Assembly: GCA_016720545.1 (NCBI GenBank)
Contig: JADKKK010000023.1
Coordinates: forward strand, 21,264 to 85,263
Length of the DNA: 64,000 bases
Reading direction: 5' to 3'
Origin: Myxococcales bacterium
GTDB lineage: Bacteria; Myxococcota_A; Polyangia; Polyangiales; Polyangiaceae
The notes under the pieces are model-generated. The model was not told the DNA's origin. It searched no databases and saw only the letters and a program-made list of their open reading frames with translations. Each line of letters starts with the position of its first letter. Position 1 is the first letter of the stretch. Made by a program: the position numbers and the translations under genes. Of this stretch, positions 26,680-38,456 are shown piece by piece.

Positions 26680-27673
26680 CTACAGGCGCACGTCGATGTA
26701 GAGGCCGCGGCGCAGCTCTTGGAGCCAGGCCTTCCGCTGGCGCTCCATCGCCTCGCTGAACGCGCGCTCGAGCATCGCGTCCTTCACCTCTTCGAACTTG
26801 GGGACGTGCGCCGCGTCGCGGACCTGCACGATGAGGATCGCCTCGTTGCCGAAGCGGAGCGGCTCGCCGGTCTCGCCGGCGCCGAGCTTCTTCACGAGCT
26901 CCTGGAGCGGCGGGAAGAGCGCCTGCATGGGCTGGGGACCGCGCGAGCCGCAGGTGGTCTTGGTCTGCGTGTCGTCGGAGTACTGGGCGACGAGCTTGCA
27001 GAAGTCTTCGCCCTTGCGCGCGCGCATGGCGAGGTCCTGCGCGAAGGTCTCGCGCACCTGGATGTCTTGGGCGGTGGCGCCCTGCTGGATGCGGAGCGCG
27101 AGGATGCGCGGCTCGATGACCACGTCGCCGCCGAAGTCGCGGAGCCACCGAGTGTAGGCCGCGCGGGCGTCGGTCTCGGTGACGCGCACCCGCCGCGCAC
27201 GCGCAGCTGAATCGAGCTTCCCCTCGAGGGGCTGCCGGCGAATTTCGTCGCGGTAGTCTTGCTCCGACAGGCCCTGGCGCGCGGCCTCCGCGAGGAGCTT
27301 CCGGGCACCCCATGCGCTGGGAGGCGGCCACGTTCTTGATGCCCGCGTCGACCTCTTCGGCCGAGACGGAGAGCCTCGCCTTGTCGGCGGCGATCTCCTC
27401 GAGGCGATCGTCGATCATGCGGGTGAGCAGCTCGCGGATCTTCTCCGACTCCGCGGCCGCCTGCTGCGCCGGAGAGGGCGCCTGCGCCGCGATCGCGATG
27501 AGGTGAGGGCGCGCGCGATGGCGGAGCTCCGACAGGAGGATCGGGCGCTCGCCGATGACCGCGACGACGCGCTCGACGATGGCGGCCCCGGCCGAACGCG
27601 CCTTGCTCGCGAGCACGCCGAAGGCGAGCGCGGTGGCGGCGAGCACACGGGCGATGGAGGCGAGCGGTCTCAT
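26680..27673 (-). pseudogene. SurA/PpiC-type periplasmic chaperone, one frameshift
   Basis: Reconstructed ~330 residues. Signal peptide, then a SurA N-terminal-like helical domain (A-V-I-G-E-R-P-I-L-L-S-E-L), then a parvulin-like segment with A-R-K-G-E-D-F and Q-Y-S-D-D. The break is an extra base in the GGGG run at 27311-27314, after A-S-Q-R-M-G. It would help fold outer-membrane proteins. It lies downstream of rpsI on the same strand with a 144-bp gap. The prolyl isomerase active-site pattern is incomplete, so chaperone-only activity is possible. Confidence 0.7.
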
Positions 27674-27817
27674 GGCGGGGACAGAGGACTTAGCACGGGA
27701 GCGACGGGCTCGGCGAGCGAACGAACGCGGCGGGACTCCGAGCAACCGCACGCACAAACACGACGAGCCGCGGTCGCCAAGAGGCGCGCCGCGGCTCGCG
27801 AGGTGTCGCGCGGAATA

Positions 27818-28211
27818 CTACCGCTTCGAGTACTGGAAGCGCTTGCAGGCGCCCGGCTGACCGACTCTTGCGCTCCTTCTTGCGCGCGTCGCGCGTGAGG
27901 AAGCCGGCGCGCTTGAGCACGGTGCGCTTCTCGGGGTCGAGCAGGCAGAGCGCGCGGAGATGCCGTGCCCGGATCGCCTCGGCCTGCGCCGAGTGACCGC
28001 CGCCCTTGACGGTGGTCATGATGTCGAACTGCTCGAGGGCCTCGACGAGGCTCGAAAGCGCCTGACGGGCGATCATGCGCGAGGTCTCGCGCTCGAAGTA
28101 GCTGTCGGCGGGGCGGGCGTTCACCGAGAGCCGTCCGGTGCCGGCGGCGAGCCAGACGCGGGCGATGGCGGTGTTGCGCTTGCCCGTGGCGTAGGTGCGG
28201 TCTTGTGCCAT
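27818..28211 (-). pseudogene. rpsI: 30S ribosomal protein S9, one frameshift near the 3' end
   Basis: About 130 residues. It starts M-A-Q-D-R-T-Y-A-T-G-K-R and has the S9 landmarks V-K-G-G-G and A-G-F-L-T-R-D-A-R-K-K-E-R-K. The conserved C-terminus G-Q-P-G-A-C-K-R-F-Q-Y-S-K-R is in another frame, after a break at about 27862. Being an essential gene, this indicates a sequence error. It lies 13 bp after rplM, the usual L13-S9 operon. Confidence 0.9.
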
Positions 28212-28224
28212 GGTCGTGAGTCTC

Positions 28225-28700
28225 TCAGAGATTGACGGTGAGGGGCCTGCGGCTTCTGGGCCGCGTGCGGGTGATCCGGGGTGGCGTAGACCTTGAGCTT
28301 GCCGAACATCTCGCGGCCGAGCACGTTCTTGGGCAGCATGCCCTTCACGGCCTTCTCGACGGGGAACTCGGGCTTGCGATCGAGGAGATCGCGATAGGCC
28401 TCGGCGCGGAAGCCGCCCGGGATGCCCGAGTGGCGATAGTAAAACTTCTTGTCGAGCTTGTTGCCCGTGAGCTTCACCTTGCCAGCGTTCACGACGATGA
28501 CGAAGTCGCCCGTGTCCTGGTGGGGTGTAGGTGGGCTTGTGCTTGCCGCGGAGGACACGCGCCACCTCGCTCGCGAGGCGCCCGAGGGGCTTGTCGGTCG
28601 CGTCGACGACGAACCAGGCGCGGGACGCGGCCGCCTGCTCCTTGCTTGCCGAGTAGGTGCGTCCTGCGAGCTTCTTGGGGGCCGCTTCGGGGGTAGACAT
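28225..28700 (-). pseudogene. rplM: 50S ribosomal protein L13, two frameshifts
   Basis: About 158 residues, with a 15-residue N-terminal extension before the conserved W-F-V-V-D-A-T-D-K-P-L-G-R-L-A-S. The middle part K-V-K-L-T-G-N-K and the end H-P-H-A-A-Q-K-P-Q are clear. One base is missing in the C-run at about 28522, and one base is extra at about 28250, where K-P-Q-P-L-T-V-N-L then stop is the expected ending. Both are probable sequence errors. Confidence 0.9.
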
Positions 28701-28876
28701 GATGCAGAGGGTCCTTTGCGGGTCGACAGCCGCCGGTTTCCCAGCGGGGCGGAACCTATATGCGGCGGGCGGGTCGCTGTCAAGCGGCCGCGAATGGAAA
28801 GTTTGGGTGGTGGCTCCCGGCCCGTTCCTTGCCACACGAATGGTTCGCACGTAAACCTTTCGGCCGAGGTGCCGGA

Positions 28877-30090
28877 ATGATTTCGTTCTCCCCCACTGAA
28901 GACGAGACCCACATGATGCGCTCTGTGGCGGAGCTCGCGACCGCCACGCTGCGCCCGCGGATCCGCGCCCACGAGGTGGCCCGCGAGCTGTCGGCCGAGA
29001 CGCGCCGCGCCGCGTTCGACCTCGGGCTCGGGCTGCTCACCGTGCCCGAGTCGGCGGGCGGCCTGGCCTCGGCCTCCGCACCGCGGTGCTGCTCGAGGAG
29101 GAGATCGCCGCCGGCGACGCGGGGGCGGCGTTCGCGCTCGCGGGCCCGGGCGCGCTCGCGACCTGCATCGCCGAGCTCGCCTCCCCTTCCCAGCGCGACA
29201 CCCTGCTCGCCCCGTTCGTCGCCGAGGGCGGGCACGAGCGCTTCGGCGCCGTGGCGTTCGGCGAGGCGCGCGCGCTGGCCGACCGCCCCGGTCTCGCCAC
29301 CACGGCGACGCCCACGTCGGCCGGATACCTGCTGAGCGGCGCGAAGAGCTACGTTCGAAACGCCGATCGCGCGGAGGTGTTCGTGGTGTTCGCCCAGGTC
29401 GACGAGGCCGCCGGCTGGGACGGACTCGGCGCCTTCATCGTGCGGCGCGACCAAGATGGCCTGTCCCTCGGGCCGCGAGAGACCACCCTCGGGCTCGACG
29501 CGATGTCGGTGGGCTCGGTCGTGCTCGATTGCGTGGCGGTGGCCGAGGAGGCGCGCCTCACCGGCGGCGAGTCGTTCTCCGCGTCCCTGCTGCGCTTCTT
29601 GGCGAAGGAGGCGCTCCTCGTGGCGGCGCGGGCCGTGGGCCTCTCCCGCGAGGCGCTCGGCGTCACGCGCGACTACGTCGACACGAGGCACGCGTTCGGG
29701 AAGCCGATTGGCCATTTCCAGGCCGTCGCGTTCACCGTGGCCGACCGCGCGATGGACGTCGAGTCGGCGCGCGCGCTCGTGCACCGCGCGGCCGCGGCGT
29801 GGGACACGGGGCTTCCGGAGCGCGAGTGCCTCCTCCGCACCGGGTACGCCGTGTCGTTCGCGCTCGAGGCCGTCATGCGCGCGGGCGACTCGGCGGTGCA
29901 GCTCCACGGCGGCGCGGGCTTCATGCGTGACTACCCCGTCGAGAAGCTCATGCGCGACGCGAAGCAGCTTCAGCTCTGCGTGCTCACCTCCTCGCAGGCC
30001 GACCAGCTCGCGTGCGCCTCGGAGCTGGGCATTCCGCCCTCCCTCGGGCTCGTGCTCCCCACGGCCGAGAGCCAGTCCACGCTCATTTAG
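28877..30090 (+). pseudogene. Acyl-CoA dehydrogenase, one frameshift
   Basis: Reconstructed ~404 residues, the normal length. The N-terminal helical domain starts S-F-S-P-T-E-D-E. After the break at about 29066 (a missing G in CTGGCC) come the middle beta domain and the C-terminal helices, with A-V-Q-L-H-G-G-A-G-F-M-R-D-Y-P near the flavin site. It would oxidise an acyl-CoA with FAD, passing electrons to ETF. It is followed by a second acyl-CoA dehydrogenase, so the two may form heteromers or act in one pathway. Confidence 0.8.
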
Positions 30091-30196
30091 GCTGATCTAG
30101 GCTCATCTCGTTTGCGAATGGGCCGGCCGGCGCCTTGGGCGCCCGCCGCTCGCGACGCTCCACGAACGAATCACGCGACTGAAAGTCAGGACACCG

Positions 30197-31407
30197 ATGG
30201 CCCTCGAGGTCTCTCTCACTCCCAAGCAGCAGGCGCTCCGCGAGAACCTCCGCGGGCTCGCGAAGCACGTCATCCGCCCCCAGAGCCTCTCGTGGGACCG
30301 CGGGCACGGCATCCCCGAGCAGTTCCTGCGCACCATGGCGACGCTCAACACGAGCCTCACCGCCAGCGCGAAGCGCGAAGAGGGCCCGAGGGAGAGCTCT
30401 GGCAACTTCGGGATGAAGAACCTCGACACGCTGCTCGTCACCGAGGAGCTCGCGTGGGGCGACGCCGCGCTCCCGCTCTGCATGCCGGGGCCGGGGCTCG
30501 GCGGGCCGCCGGTGCGCGGCAGCGGGACCGAGGAGCAGAAGAAGCGCTTCTTCGGCATCTTCAAGGACATGTCGGGGCCGCTCGAAGTGGGGCGCGTACG
30601 CCCTCACCGGAGCCCGGCGCCGGGAGCGACGTGGCGGGCATCCGCACGAGCTGCCGCAAGGACGGCCGCGGCTGGGTGCTCAACGGGCGCAAGTGCTACA
30701 TCACGAACGGCGCGCGGGCGTCGTGGAACGTGGTGTTCGCGACGGTGGATCCGGCCGCGGGGCGCGCGGGGCACAGGGCGTTCGTCGTCGAGAAGGGGAC
30801 GCCCGGGTTCTCGGTCGGCCAGATCGAGGACAAGATGGGGCTCCGCGCGAGCGAGACCGCCGAGCTCGTGTTCGAGGACTGCCGTGTCCCCGAGGAGGCC
30901 TCCTCGGCGGGGAGGCCAGCTACGCCTCGAAGGAGGGCTTCATGACCGCCATGAAGACCTTCGACAACACGCGCCCCATCGTCGCCGCGATGGCGCTAGG
31001 GATCGGGCGCGCGGCCTTCGAGTACGCGCGCGGCTTCGTGCAAGAGCACTACGCCCTCGCCCGCCCCATGCCGCGCTATTCGGCTATCGCGGAGCGCCTC
31101 GCGCAGGTGGGCCGCGATCTCGACGCCGCGCGCCTCGTGACCTGGCGGGCCGGTGGCTCGCCGACCAAGGCATCGCCAACGCGAAAGGAGGCGAGCATGG
31201 CGAAGGCCCTCGGCGGGGCAGGCCGCGATCCGCGCGTGCTTCGAGGCCATCGAGATCTGCGGCACCGAGGGCTCGATCCAGGGCGAGCACCAGCTGCTCG
31301 AGAAGTGGTTCCGCGACATCAAGGTCTACGACATCTTCGAGGGCACGGGGCAGATCCAGCGCGTCGTGATCTCGAAGCGAATGCTCCCGAACTTGAAGTC
31401 GTTTTAG
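30197..31407 (+). pseudogene. Second acyl-CoA dehydrogenase, at least four frameshifts
   Basis: Consecutive parts of one protein are spread over three frames. N-terminal domain to about 30585, then Y-A-L-T. Then E-P-G-A-G-S-D and G-R-K-C-Y-I-T-N-G to about 30900. Then A-S-Y-A-S-K-E-G-F and the helical part to about 31150, and finally C-F-E-A-I-E-I-C-G-T-E-G with F-E-G-T-G-Q-I-Q. All segments are well conserved and in order, so errors rather than decay are likely. Reconstructed ~400 residues. It starts 106 bp after the first dehydrogenase. Confidence 0.75.
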
Positions 31408-31416
31408 CGGCCCCGC

Positions 31417-32506
31417 GTGCCCGCGCCGACGCTGGACGAGGCTCCGCCGCTACGCCGTCGCGCGGGCCTCTTCGCTCCTACGACGCTCACGCGCCGTCGC
31501 GCGCCTCGGCTTCGTGCAGGCCGATCCGCTCCGCGCCCCGGCCCGCGCCCAAGACCTGATCCTCCGCCCGCGCGTGGAGGGCTACCGCGCGGAGGGGACC
31601 TCGACCGGCGCTCCACCAGGTCGCCTATCGAGGAGGATTTCCTCATCAACTACGGCTACTTGCACCGCAAGACCCAGGCGCTCATGCACCCGCGCGAGCC
31701 GAGGCGACCGTGGGACGAGGCGCGCCAAGAGCGCGCGCGGGAGGTGCTCGCGTTCGTCCGTGACCGCGGCGTCGTCCACCCCCGTGAGGTGGACGCGCGC
31801 TTCGCCCATGGCAAGATCAAGAGCTGGTTCGGCGGGACCTCCAACGCGAGCACGGAGCTCCTGGACGGCATGCACTACGTGGGGCTCCTGCGCGTGGCCC
31901 GGCGCGAGGGGACGACGCGGCTCTACGCGGCGCGCGAGCGCGCGCACGCGCCCGCGCGCGACGGCGGCGCCACGTTCGACGCTCTGCTCGACCTGGTCGT
32001 GCGCACCTACGCGCCGCTGCCGGCCTCCACATTGATGCAGCTTGCACGCTTCTTGTGCGGAGGGGTGCCGCAGTGGCGGGCCCACCGGGCCGCGGCGGTG
32101 CAGCGCGCCCGGGCTCGCCTCGCCTCCGCCGAGGTCGAGGGCGCGATCTGGTACTGGCCCGCGGACGAGCGCGTGAAGGCGTCCGAGCGTGACGACGTCG
32201 AGGAGCGCGTGTGGCTCCTCGCGCCCTTCGATCCCGTCGTGTGGGACCGCGCGCGCTTCGAGCGCTTCTGGGGCTGGTCCTACCGCTTCGAGGCCTACAC
32301 CCCCGCGAAGGACCGCCTGCGAGGTCACTACGCGCTCCCGCTCCTGTGGCGAGACCGCGTGATCGGCTGGGCCAACCTGGCGGTCACCGGAGGGCGTCTC
32401 GTCCCCGACGTCGGCTTCGTGGGCGCACGCCCCCTCGAGCGCGGCGTTTCGCGCCGCTCTGGATGACGAGCTCCATCGCATGCGCGCCTTCCTCGGCCTC
32501 GGGTGA
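31417..32506 (+). pseudogene. YcaQ-like winged-helix DNA glycosylase family protein, frameshifted
   Basis: Reconstructed ~363 residues. L-G-F-V-Q-A-D-P-L-R-A-P-A-R-A-Q-D near the N-terminus and L-L-A-P-F-D-P-V-V-W-D-R in the C-terminal half match the HTH_42/YcaQ family, whose E. coli member unhooks DNA interstrand crosslinks. Breaks lie in the first 200 bp (two or three indels) and at about 32430, after which R-A-A-L-D-D-E-L-H-R-M-R-A-F-L is the natural ending. GTG 31417 is the likely start, 9 bp after the dehydrogenase stop. Confidence 0.65.
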
Positions 32507-32516
32507 CGGGGCTGAC

Positions 32517-32688
32517 GCGCGCGAACGGGGGATCGTCGAGGAGTCAGAGCTCCGTGCGGATCTTGCGACCTGGCTTCGCGCTGGCCGACGGAGCCGCTGG
32601 AAGCGGAGTGACCGCGACCAGCGTGGCCGCGGCGGGGCCCGCTTGGTCGCCGCCGCGTGCGCAGCGGCCGGGGGCTTCGGGGTGGCCG
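32517..32688. repeat. Direct repeat copy 1 (172 bp), partner at 36723-36895
   Basis: It matches 36723-36895 with about three substitutions and three single-base indels. It encodes, on the minus strand, the Ala/Pro-rich tail ending G-R-K-I-R-T-E-L. Orientation is the same in both copies. Confidence 0.9.
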
Positions 32689-32777
32689 TGCAGCGACCGT
32701 GAGAGCCAGCGCACCAACGCGAAGAGCCCGAAGACACCAGCGACGAGCAGCACGACGACGACCAACACAGTTCCCAT
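32544..32777 (-). CDS. Small membrane protein whose tail duplicates a Ser/Thr kinase tail
   Basis: 77 residues: an N-terminal hydrophobic helix of about 22 residues, then a basic-to-Ala/Pro-rich tail ending G-R-K-I-R-T-E-L, shared with the kinase at 36750-38377. The tail frame depends on a base missing relative to the kinase copy (CCCGCTTGG versus CCCGGCTTGG), so the fusion may be a frame artefact. Function unknown. Either recombination copied the kinase tail here, or this is the remnant of a second kinase gene. Confidence 0.4.
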   Translation of the reverse strand: MGTVLVVVVLLVAGVFGLFALVRWLSRSLHGHPEAPGRCARGGDQAGPAAATLVAVTPLPAAPSASAKPGRKIRTEL

Positions 32778-32871
32778 GGGGCGGCGAGTGTAGGTCCTTC
32801 CCCCGTGAGGGGCTCGTCCGCGAGCAGGATGTCTGGTGATGCCTGGTATCAGCGCTCGCCGTGTGGAGGAG

Positions 32872-33318
32872 TCACCGGCGCCTGGGCGTTCGCGCGCCGA
32901 CGATGCCGATGCCGATGCCTCCGGCCAGGACGAGAGCCACCGAAGCGCACGCCATCGCTGCACCTGGAAGCGGCATCTGCCCCTTCCGCCAGTCGAAGAT
33001 GGGAAAATCCCACAAGAGAGGTGGAAGCACCGCTTCGATGGCCCCGACGGCACCGACGCACGCGCCGAGAGCGCAGCTCACGCGCGACCCGTTCCGCAGT
33101 CCCTTCCTGAGCAACTTCACGCTCGCGAAAGTCAGGGCGAGCCAGACGAGCCCGTACGCCGCGTGGAGAAGAGCGAGGATGACCAGGATTGCCCAGGCGG
33201 CTCTCTTCAAGCCTTCCTGGTCGACCACGCCCTCACAGGCAGAGAGGACGCCCACACACGCGAGCACGACACCCGCGCGAAGCAGCCCCCCGGGGTGGAC
33301 ATCCATGTCGTCGCCCAC
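32872..33318 (-). CDS. Integral membrane protein of unknown function
   Basis: 148 residues, four hydrophobic segments, Gly/Val-rich last helix and an R-R-R end. GTG 33318 or ATG 33306 are possible starts. No family recognised and no coupling to neighbours is apparent. Confidence 0.5.
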   Translation of the reverse strand: MGDDMDVHPGGLLRAGVVLACVGVLSACEGVVDQEGLKRAAWAILVILALLHAAYGLVWLALTFASVKLLRKGLRNGSRVSCALGACVGAVGAIEAVLPPLLWDFPIFDWRKGQMPLPGAAMACASVALVLAGGIGIGIVGARTPRRR

Positions 33319-33507
33319 CCTAGCACACCGCTGGGTGGCCGCTGCGCGCCGAGGAGGCTTTCGAGCCGCACCCAGGTGCGGCTGCGCGTCCTGGTGCAGG
33401 GCGTCAGCGCCGACCTCACGCTGCGCAAGGGCACCGCCCGAAATGCGACGCGCGGGCAGGGGCTGGTAGCCTCCCGGCTCGGCGCCGAGCTCCGCCGCCG
33501 TCTTGAC

Positions 33508-35778
33508 TCACATCCCCGTGCCGAGGAAGACGCGGACGGTCGTGCCGTTCTTCATGTGCACGTCGAGGTTCGACTGGCCGAGCAGGGTGCCAGTTCCGCT
33601 GGCCTGGTAGGCGTGGGCCAGCTTGGCCGGGTCGAGGCCGGTCATGTTGATGGTCGCCCCCGACAGGCCCGCCGCGAGCTGCGGGTCGACGAAGCGCTTG
33701 TACTCTGCACCTGCCCAGTTCAGCACCACCGACTCGACGCTCGCGATGTCACCCAGGTCCCGGATCTCGATGCGGTCGCTCGCCTGCACGTAGATGACCG
33801 GAGTGCCGTCTTGGGTCTTGGTCTGGGTCGCGGCTTCTTTGGTGAAGAGCTTCTGGCCCTTGGGAGTGGAGCGCTCGTCGTAGAAGGAGATGTCGCCCAG
33901 GTCGACCGTGAAGAGGTTGAAGGACTTGTGGAAGAACGAGGTGTCGACGTGCAGCGTGGGCGCGAGGTGCGGGAAGAGGCCGAGCTCGAAGGCGTTCGAG
34001 GCGTCGTAGGTCAGGCTCGCGGGGTACACGGTGAGGTCGGCCTCGTCTTTCACTCCGAACACCACGTCGCCCAGGTCCGCGCGCACGCTCGCCTTGAAGA
34101 TCCAGGCCTTCACCTGCGCCTCGAGCCCGAGGGCGGCGGCGATGCCCGCTTCCACCTCGACGTGCGCGTTGCCCTGCGCCGAGCCCTCGACCGCGCCGAG
34201 CGAGGTGTAGGCGGTGGTCATGGCGAGGTCGCGGTCCACCGTGAACTTGCCGCCCACCGCGTAGGAGAAGCCGATTTTGCCGGGCTTGGTGGTGTCTTTG
34301 GCGCTGCCGAGCTCGACGCGTGGGGTCATCACCGTGACCGAGCCGTTGGCCTTCACCGAGAATTCGACCTTCACCGGCGCGTTCACCGCCACGTTGCCGA
34401 AGAGCGGGATGCCCCACTCGGCGACCGGCACCTCGAACATGGTCTTCTCGCACGTGCCCTCGAAGCTGCCGGCGAAACCGATTTGGCCGCCCACGCGCAC
34501 GTGGGGGGTGAGGTCGAGGGCGATGCTCGGCTTGCCGCCGTTCCACTTCGCGTCGGCGACGAGCTTGGTCTCGGCGGTCGAGTAGAGCGCGCTCCAGTCG
34601 ATCTTGCCCGCCGACTTCGAGGTCTCGCAGGTGAGCGCCTCGCCGAGCGGCTCGCCGGGCTGCGGGTAGGCCACCAGGTGCCGCACCGCCTGCTTCTCGG
34701 CCTCGGCGAACGTCGCGTCCGAAGCCATCACCTTGCGGCCATCGGCGAGCACCACGCCCACGGTGACCGGGGCGGTCGCGCTCAGGCTCGCGCCCGCCTT
34801 GGTGAAGGAGAGCGCGCCGCTCTCGACCGCGCTCGCGTCGTGCAGCGGGCTCGAGGTGAGCACGCCGCCGAAGTCGACGTAGCTCGCGAAGTCGGCCTGC
34901 GAGACCGCCGCGCCAATCGAGACCTCGTACGCGCCGCCCGGGGTGCCGCTGCCGGTCATGTCGCCGCGCACCGTGGTGACGAGCAGGTCTTTCTTGGGGA
35001 AGTAGATGGCGCGGACGCCGCTCGGGCCCGTGCCGACCGCGTCGATCGCGGCCTGGGCAAAGCGGCGGTAGGTGTCCTGGCTCGCGAAGGTCATCGCGCC
35101 GACGCGGTCGGTGGAGCCCGGGGTCGCCGCGTAGAGCGCCGCGAGGGCGGCGTCGTTCGTGCCGTTGGCGAAGTCGGTCGCGAGCTGCTCGGGCACGCCG
35201 TAGGTGCCAAGCTGGAGGGCCGAGGGCTCGAGCGCCTCGTCGTCGATGATGGCCGTGCCGGGCATCGGGAGGGCCGAGAGCACCATCACCTTCGCGGTGG
35301 CGTTGCCCGCGGCGTCGAAGGTGGTGAGGAAGGTGTTGCCGAGCTTGCCCGTGAGCGTCACCGCGAGCTCGGCGCCCGCCACCGTCGCTGTCGCGACGCT
35401 CGGATCGGACGAGACCACACCGCCCGCCGCCACCGCCGCCGGAGCCCCCGAGACGTTGCGGGCGAGGGCGATGGTGAGCGCCGCGTCGGTGCGCGGGTTG
35501 GCGACCACCGTGCCGCTCGAGCGGACGAAGACGGAGGGCCCGGCGGGCGCCTGGGACGCGAGCGCCTTCACGCCGAAGGACCGCTTGGGGCGGAGCGCGT
35601 CGCGGCGGGCGACGATCTCGTGGTCCTCGCCGACAACGACGCTGTGGCGCTTCGCCACGCGGGGGGTCTCGGCGGCCGAGGGCACCTCCGAGGCGTCGCC
35701 GGTCGGGGCGGAGCAGCCGATGACGCTGGAGAGGGCGGTGAAGGAGAGGGCGAGGAGGGCGGCGTTGAGCTTGTTCAT
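33508..35778 (-). CDS. Large lipoprotein of unknown function
   Basis: 756 residues. The ATG at 35778 begins a short leader ending at V-I-G-C, a good lipobox. Residues ~90-150 look like an Ig-like beta domain (V-S-S-D-P-S-V-A-T-A-T-V). The remainder is almost entirely beta-rich with no enzyme motif, and few cysteines. It probably sits on the outer membrane. An upstream in-frame start at 35811 would precede the signal peptide and is less likely. No operon partner. Confidence 0.6.
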   Translation of the reverse strand: MNKLNAALLALSFTALSSVIGCSAPTGDASEVPSAAETPRVAKRHSVVVGEDHEIVARRDALRPKRSFGVKALASQAPAGPSVFVRSSGTVVANPRTDAALTIALARNVSGAPAAVAAGGVVSSDPSVATATVAGAELAVTLTGKLGNTFLTTFDAAGNATAKVMVLSALPMPGTAIIDDEALEPSALQLGTYGVPEQLATDFANGTNDAALAALYAATPGSTDRVGAMTFASQDTYRRFAQAAIDAVGTGPSGVRAIYFPKKDLLVTTVRGDMTGSGTPGGAYEVSIGAAVSQADFASYVDFGGVLTSSPLHDASAVESGALSFTKAGASLSATAPVTVGVVLADGRKVMASDATFAEAEKQAVRHLVAYPQPGEPLGEALTCETSKSAGKIDWSALYSTAETKLVADAKWNGGKPSIALDLTPHVRVGGQIGFAGSFEGTCEKTMFEVPVAEWGIPLFGNVAVNAPVKVEFSVKANGSVTVMTPRVELGSAKDTTKPGKIGFSYAVGGKFTVDRDLAMTTAYTSLGAVEGSAQGNAHVEVEAGIAAALGLEAQVKAWIFKASVRADLGDVVFGVKDEADLTVYPASLTYDASNAFELGLFPHLAPTLHVDTSFFHKSFNLFTVDLGDISFYDERSTPKGQKLFTKEAATQTKTQDGTPVIYVQASDRIEIRDLGDIASVESVVLNWAGAEYKRFVDPQLAAGLSGATINMTGLDPAKLAHAYQASGTGTLLGQSNLDVHMKNGTTVRVFLGTGM

Positions 35779-35990
35779 GCTGCCCCCTATTGCGCGCGCC
35801 GTGCCAAGCACTTATCCCACGTAACCATTGAGAAAACCGACATCGGAGGCGCCGAAAATCGTACCGGTACAGGTGCTCCGGTACGGGCGCGTGTTCGCCG
35901 TGCCTGCGTCGTGGTCGCCGCGCCGCGCCGACGCGCGCGGGCGTGGTGGCGGCCCTGGCTCACGCGTCGAACCTGGTGCACTCTGGCGCC

Positions 35991-36593
35991 GTGCAACGAA
36001 CCTCCTGGCTGGCGCCGAGTCTCTCGCTCGTCTTGCTGAGCGCGTGCAGCTCTGAATCCCCGAGCTCGGTGCCTGACGCGGGGCCGGCGGCGATCGCGCG
36101 GGTGATCGTCAGCTCGGAGATTCGCCCCGGTTCGAACGCGCAGGCCGCCTGCCAGATTTCGCCCCGCGAGTGGCTCACGATTGGCAACTTCGGCGGCCCG
36201 GGCACCGGGCCTCGTCCGGTCGACCACGGCTCCGCCGAGGGCGGGGGCGCGGTGTCGGTGGCGTGCAGCGTGGTGGCCGAGGGGAGCGACTTCCGCGTGA
36301 GCGGCTCGGCTGCGCTCACTGGCCCGCGCGGCGGCACGGTGACCGTGAGCGGACGCTTCACCGCCACGCCGGTCCCGCAGCCCAACGTGGCGATGACCTT
36401 CGTCAACGCCGACTTGGGTCGGTTCGAACAGCGGGACTGCGAGGCCACCTACGACGTGGCCCCGAAGGCCGGCGTGGCCCCCGGGCGCATCTGGATGGGC
36501 GTGCGCTGCCCGAGGGCCGTCAGCACGGACAACGGCGTGAAGACTTGCGAGACCGAGGCCCAGATCCGATTCGAGAACTGCGCCCAGCAGTAG
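35991..36593 (+). CDS. Small lipoprotein
   Basis: 200 residues from GTG 35991; an upstream start at 35943 would give an unusual leader. The lipobox is L-L-S-A-C. The mature domain has six cysteines and a beta-rich pattern; no family recognised. It lies 212 bp from the divergent large lipoprotein gene and ends convergently with the kinase gene. Confidence 0.55.
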   Translation: MQRTSWLAPSLSLVLLSACSSESPSSVPDAGPAAIARVIVSSEIRPGSNAQAACQISPREWLTIGNFGGPGTGPRPVDHGSAEGGGAVSVACSVVAEGSDFRVSGSAALTGPRGGTVTVSGRFTATPVPQPNVAMTFVNADLGRFEQRDCEATYDVAPKAGVAPGRIWMGVRCPRAVSTDNGVKTCETEAQIRFENCAQQ

Positions 36594-36749
36594 CCGCGAT
36601 GCGCGCGCGAGCACGCGACGTCGGATCCACGGCCACCGTTCGGTCGGAGGCAATCCAAGGATCCGCGGATAGAGCCGTAGCTGCGTGCCAGCTCACGGAA
36701 CGAACGAGAAGTCTCCCTCGAGGCGCGCGAACGGGGATCGTCGAGGGAG

Positions 36750-38377
<1,628 letters not shown>

Positions 38378-38456
38378 GTTTCCCTCGCGGGAGCGAGTGT
38401 ACACCAACGCGACGCGTCGCGCCCGCTCGGCGGCAGCCGACGCCGCGCCGCAACGC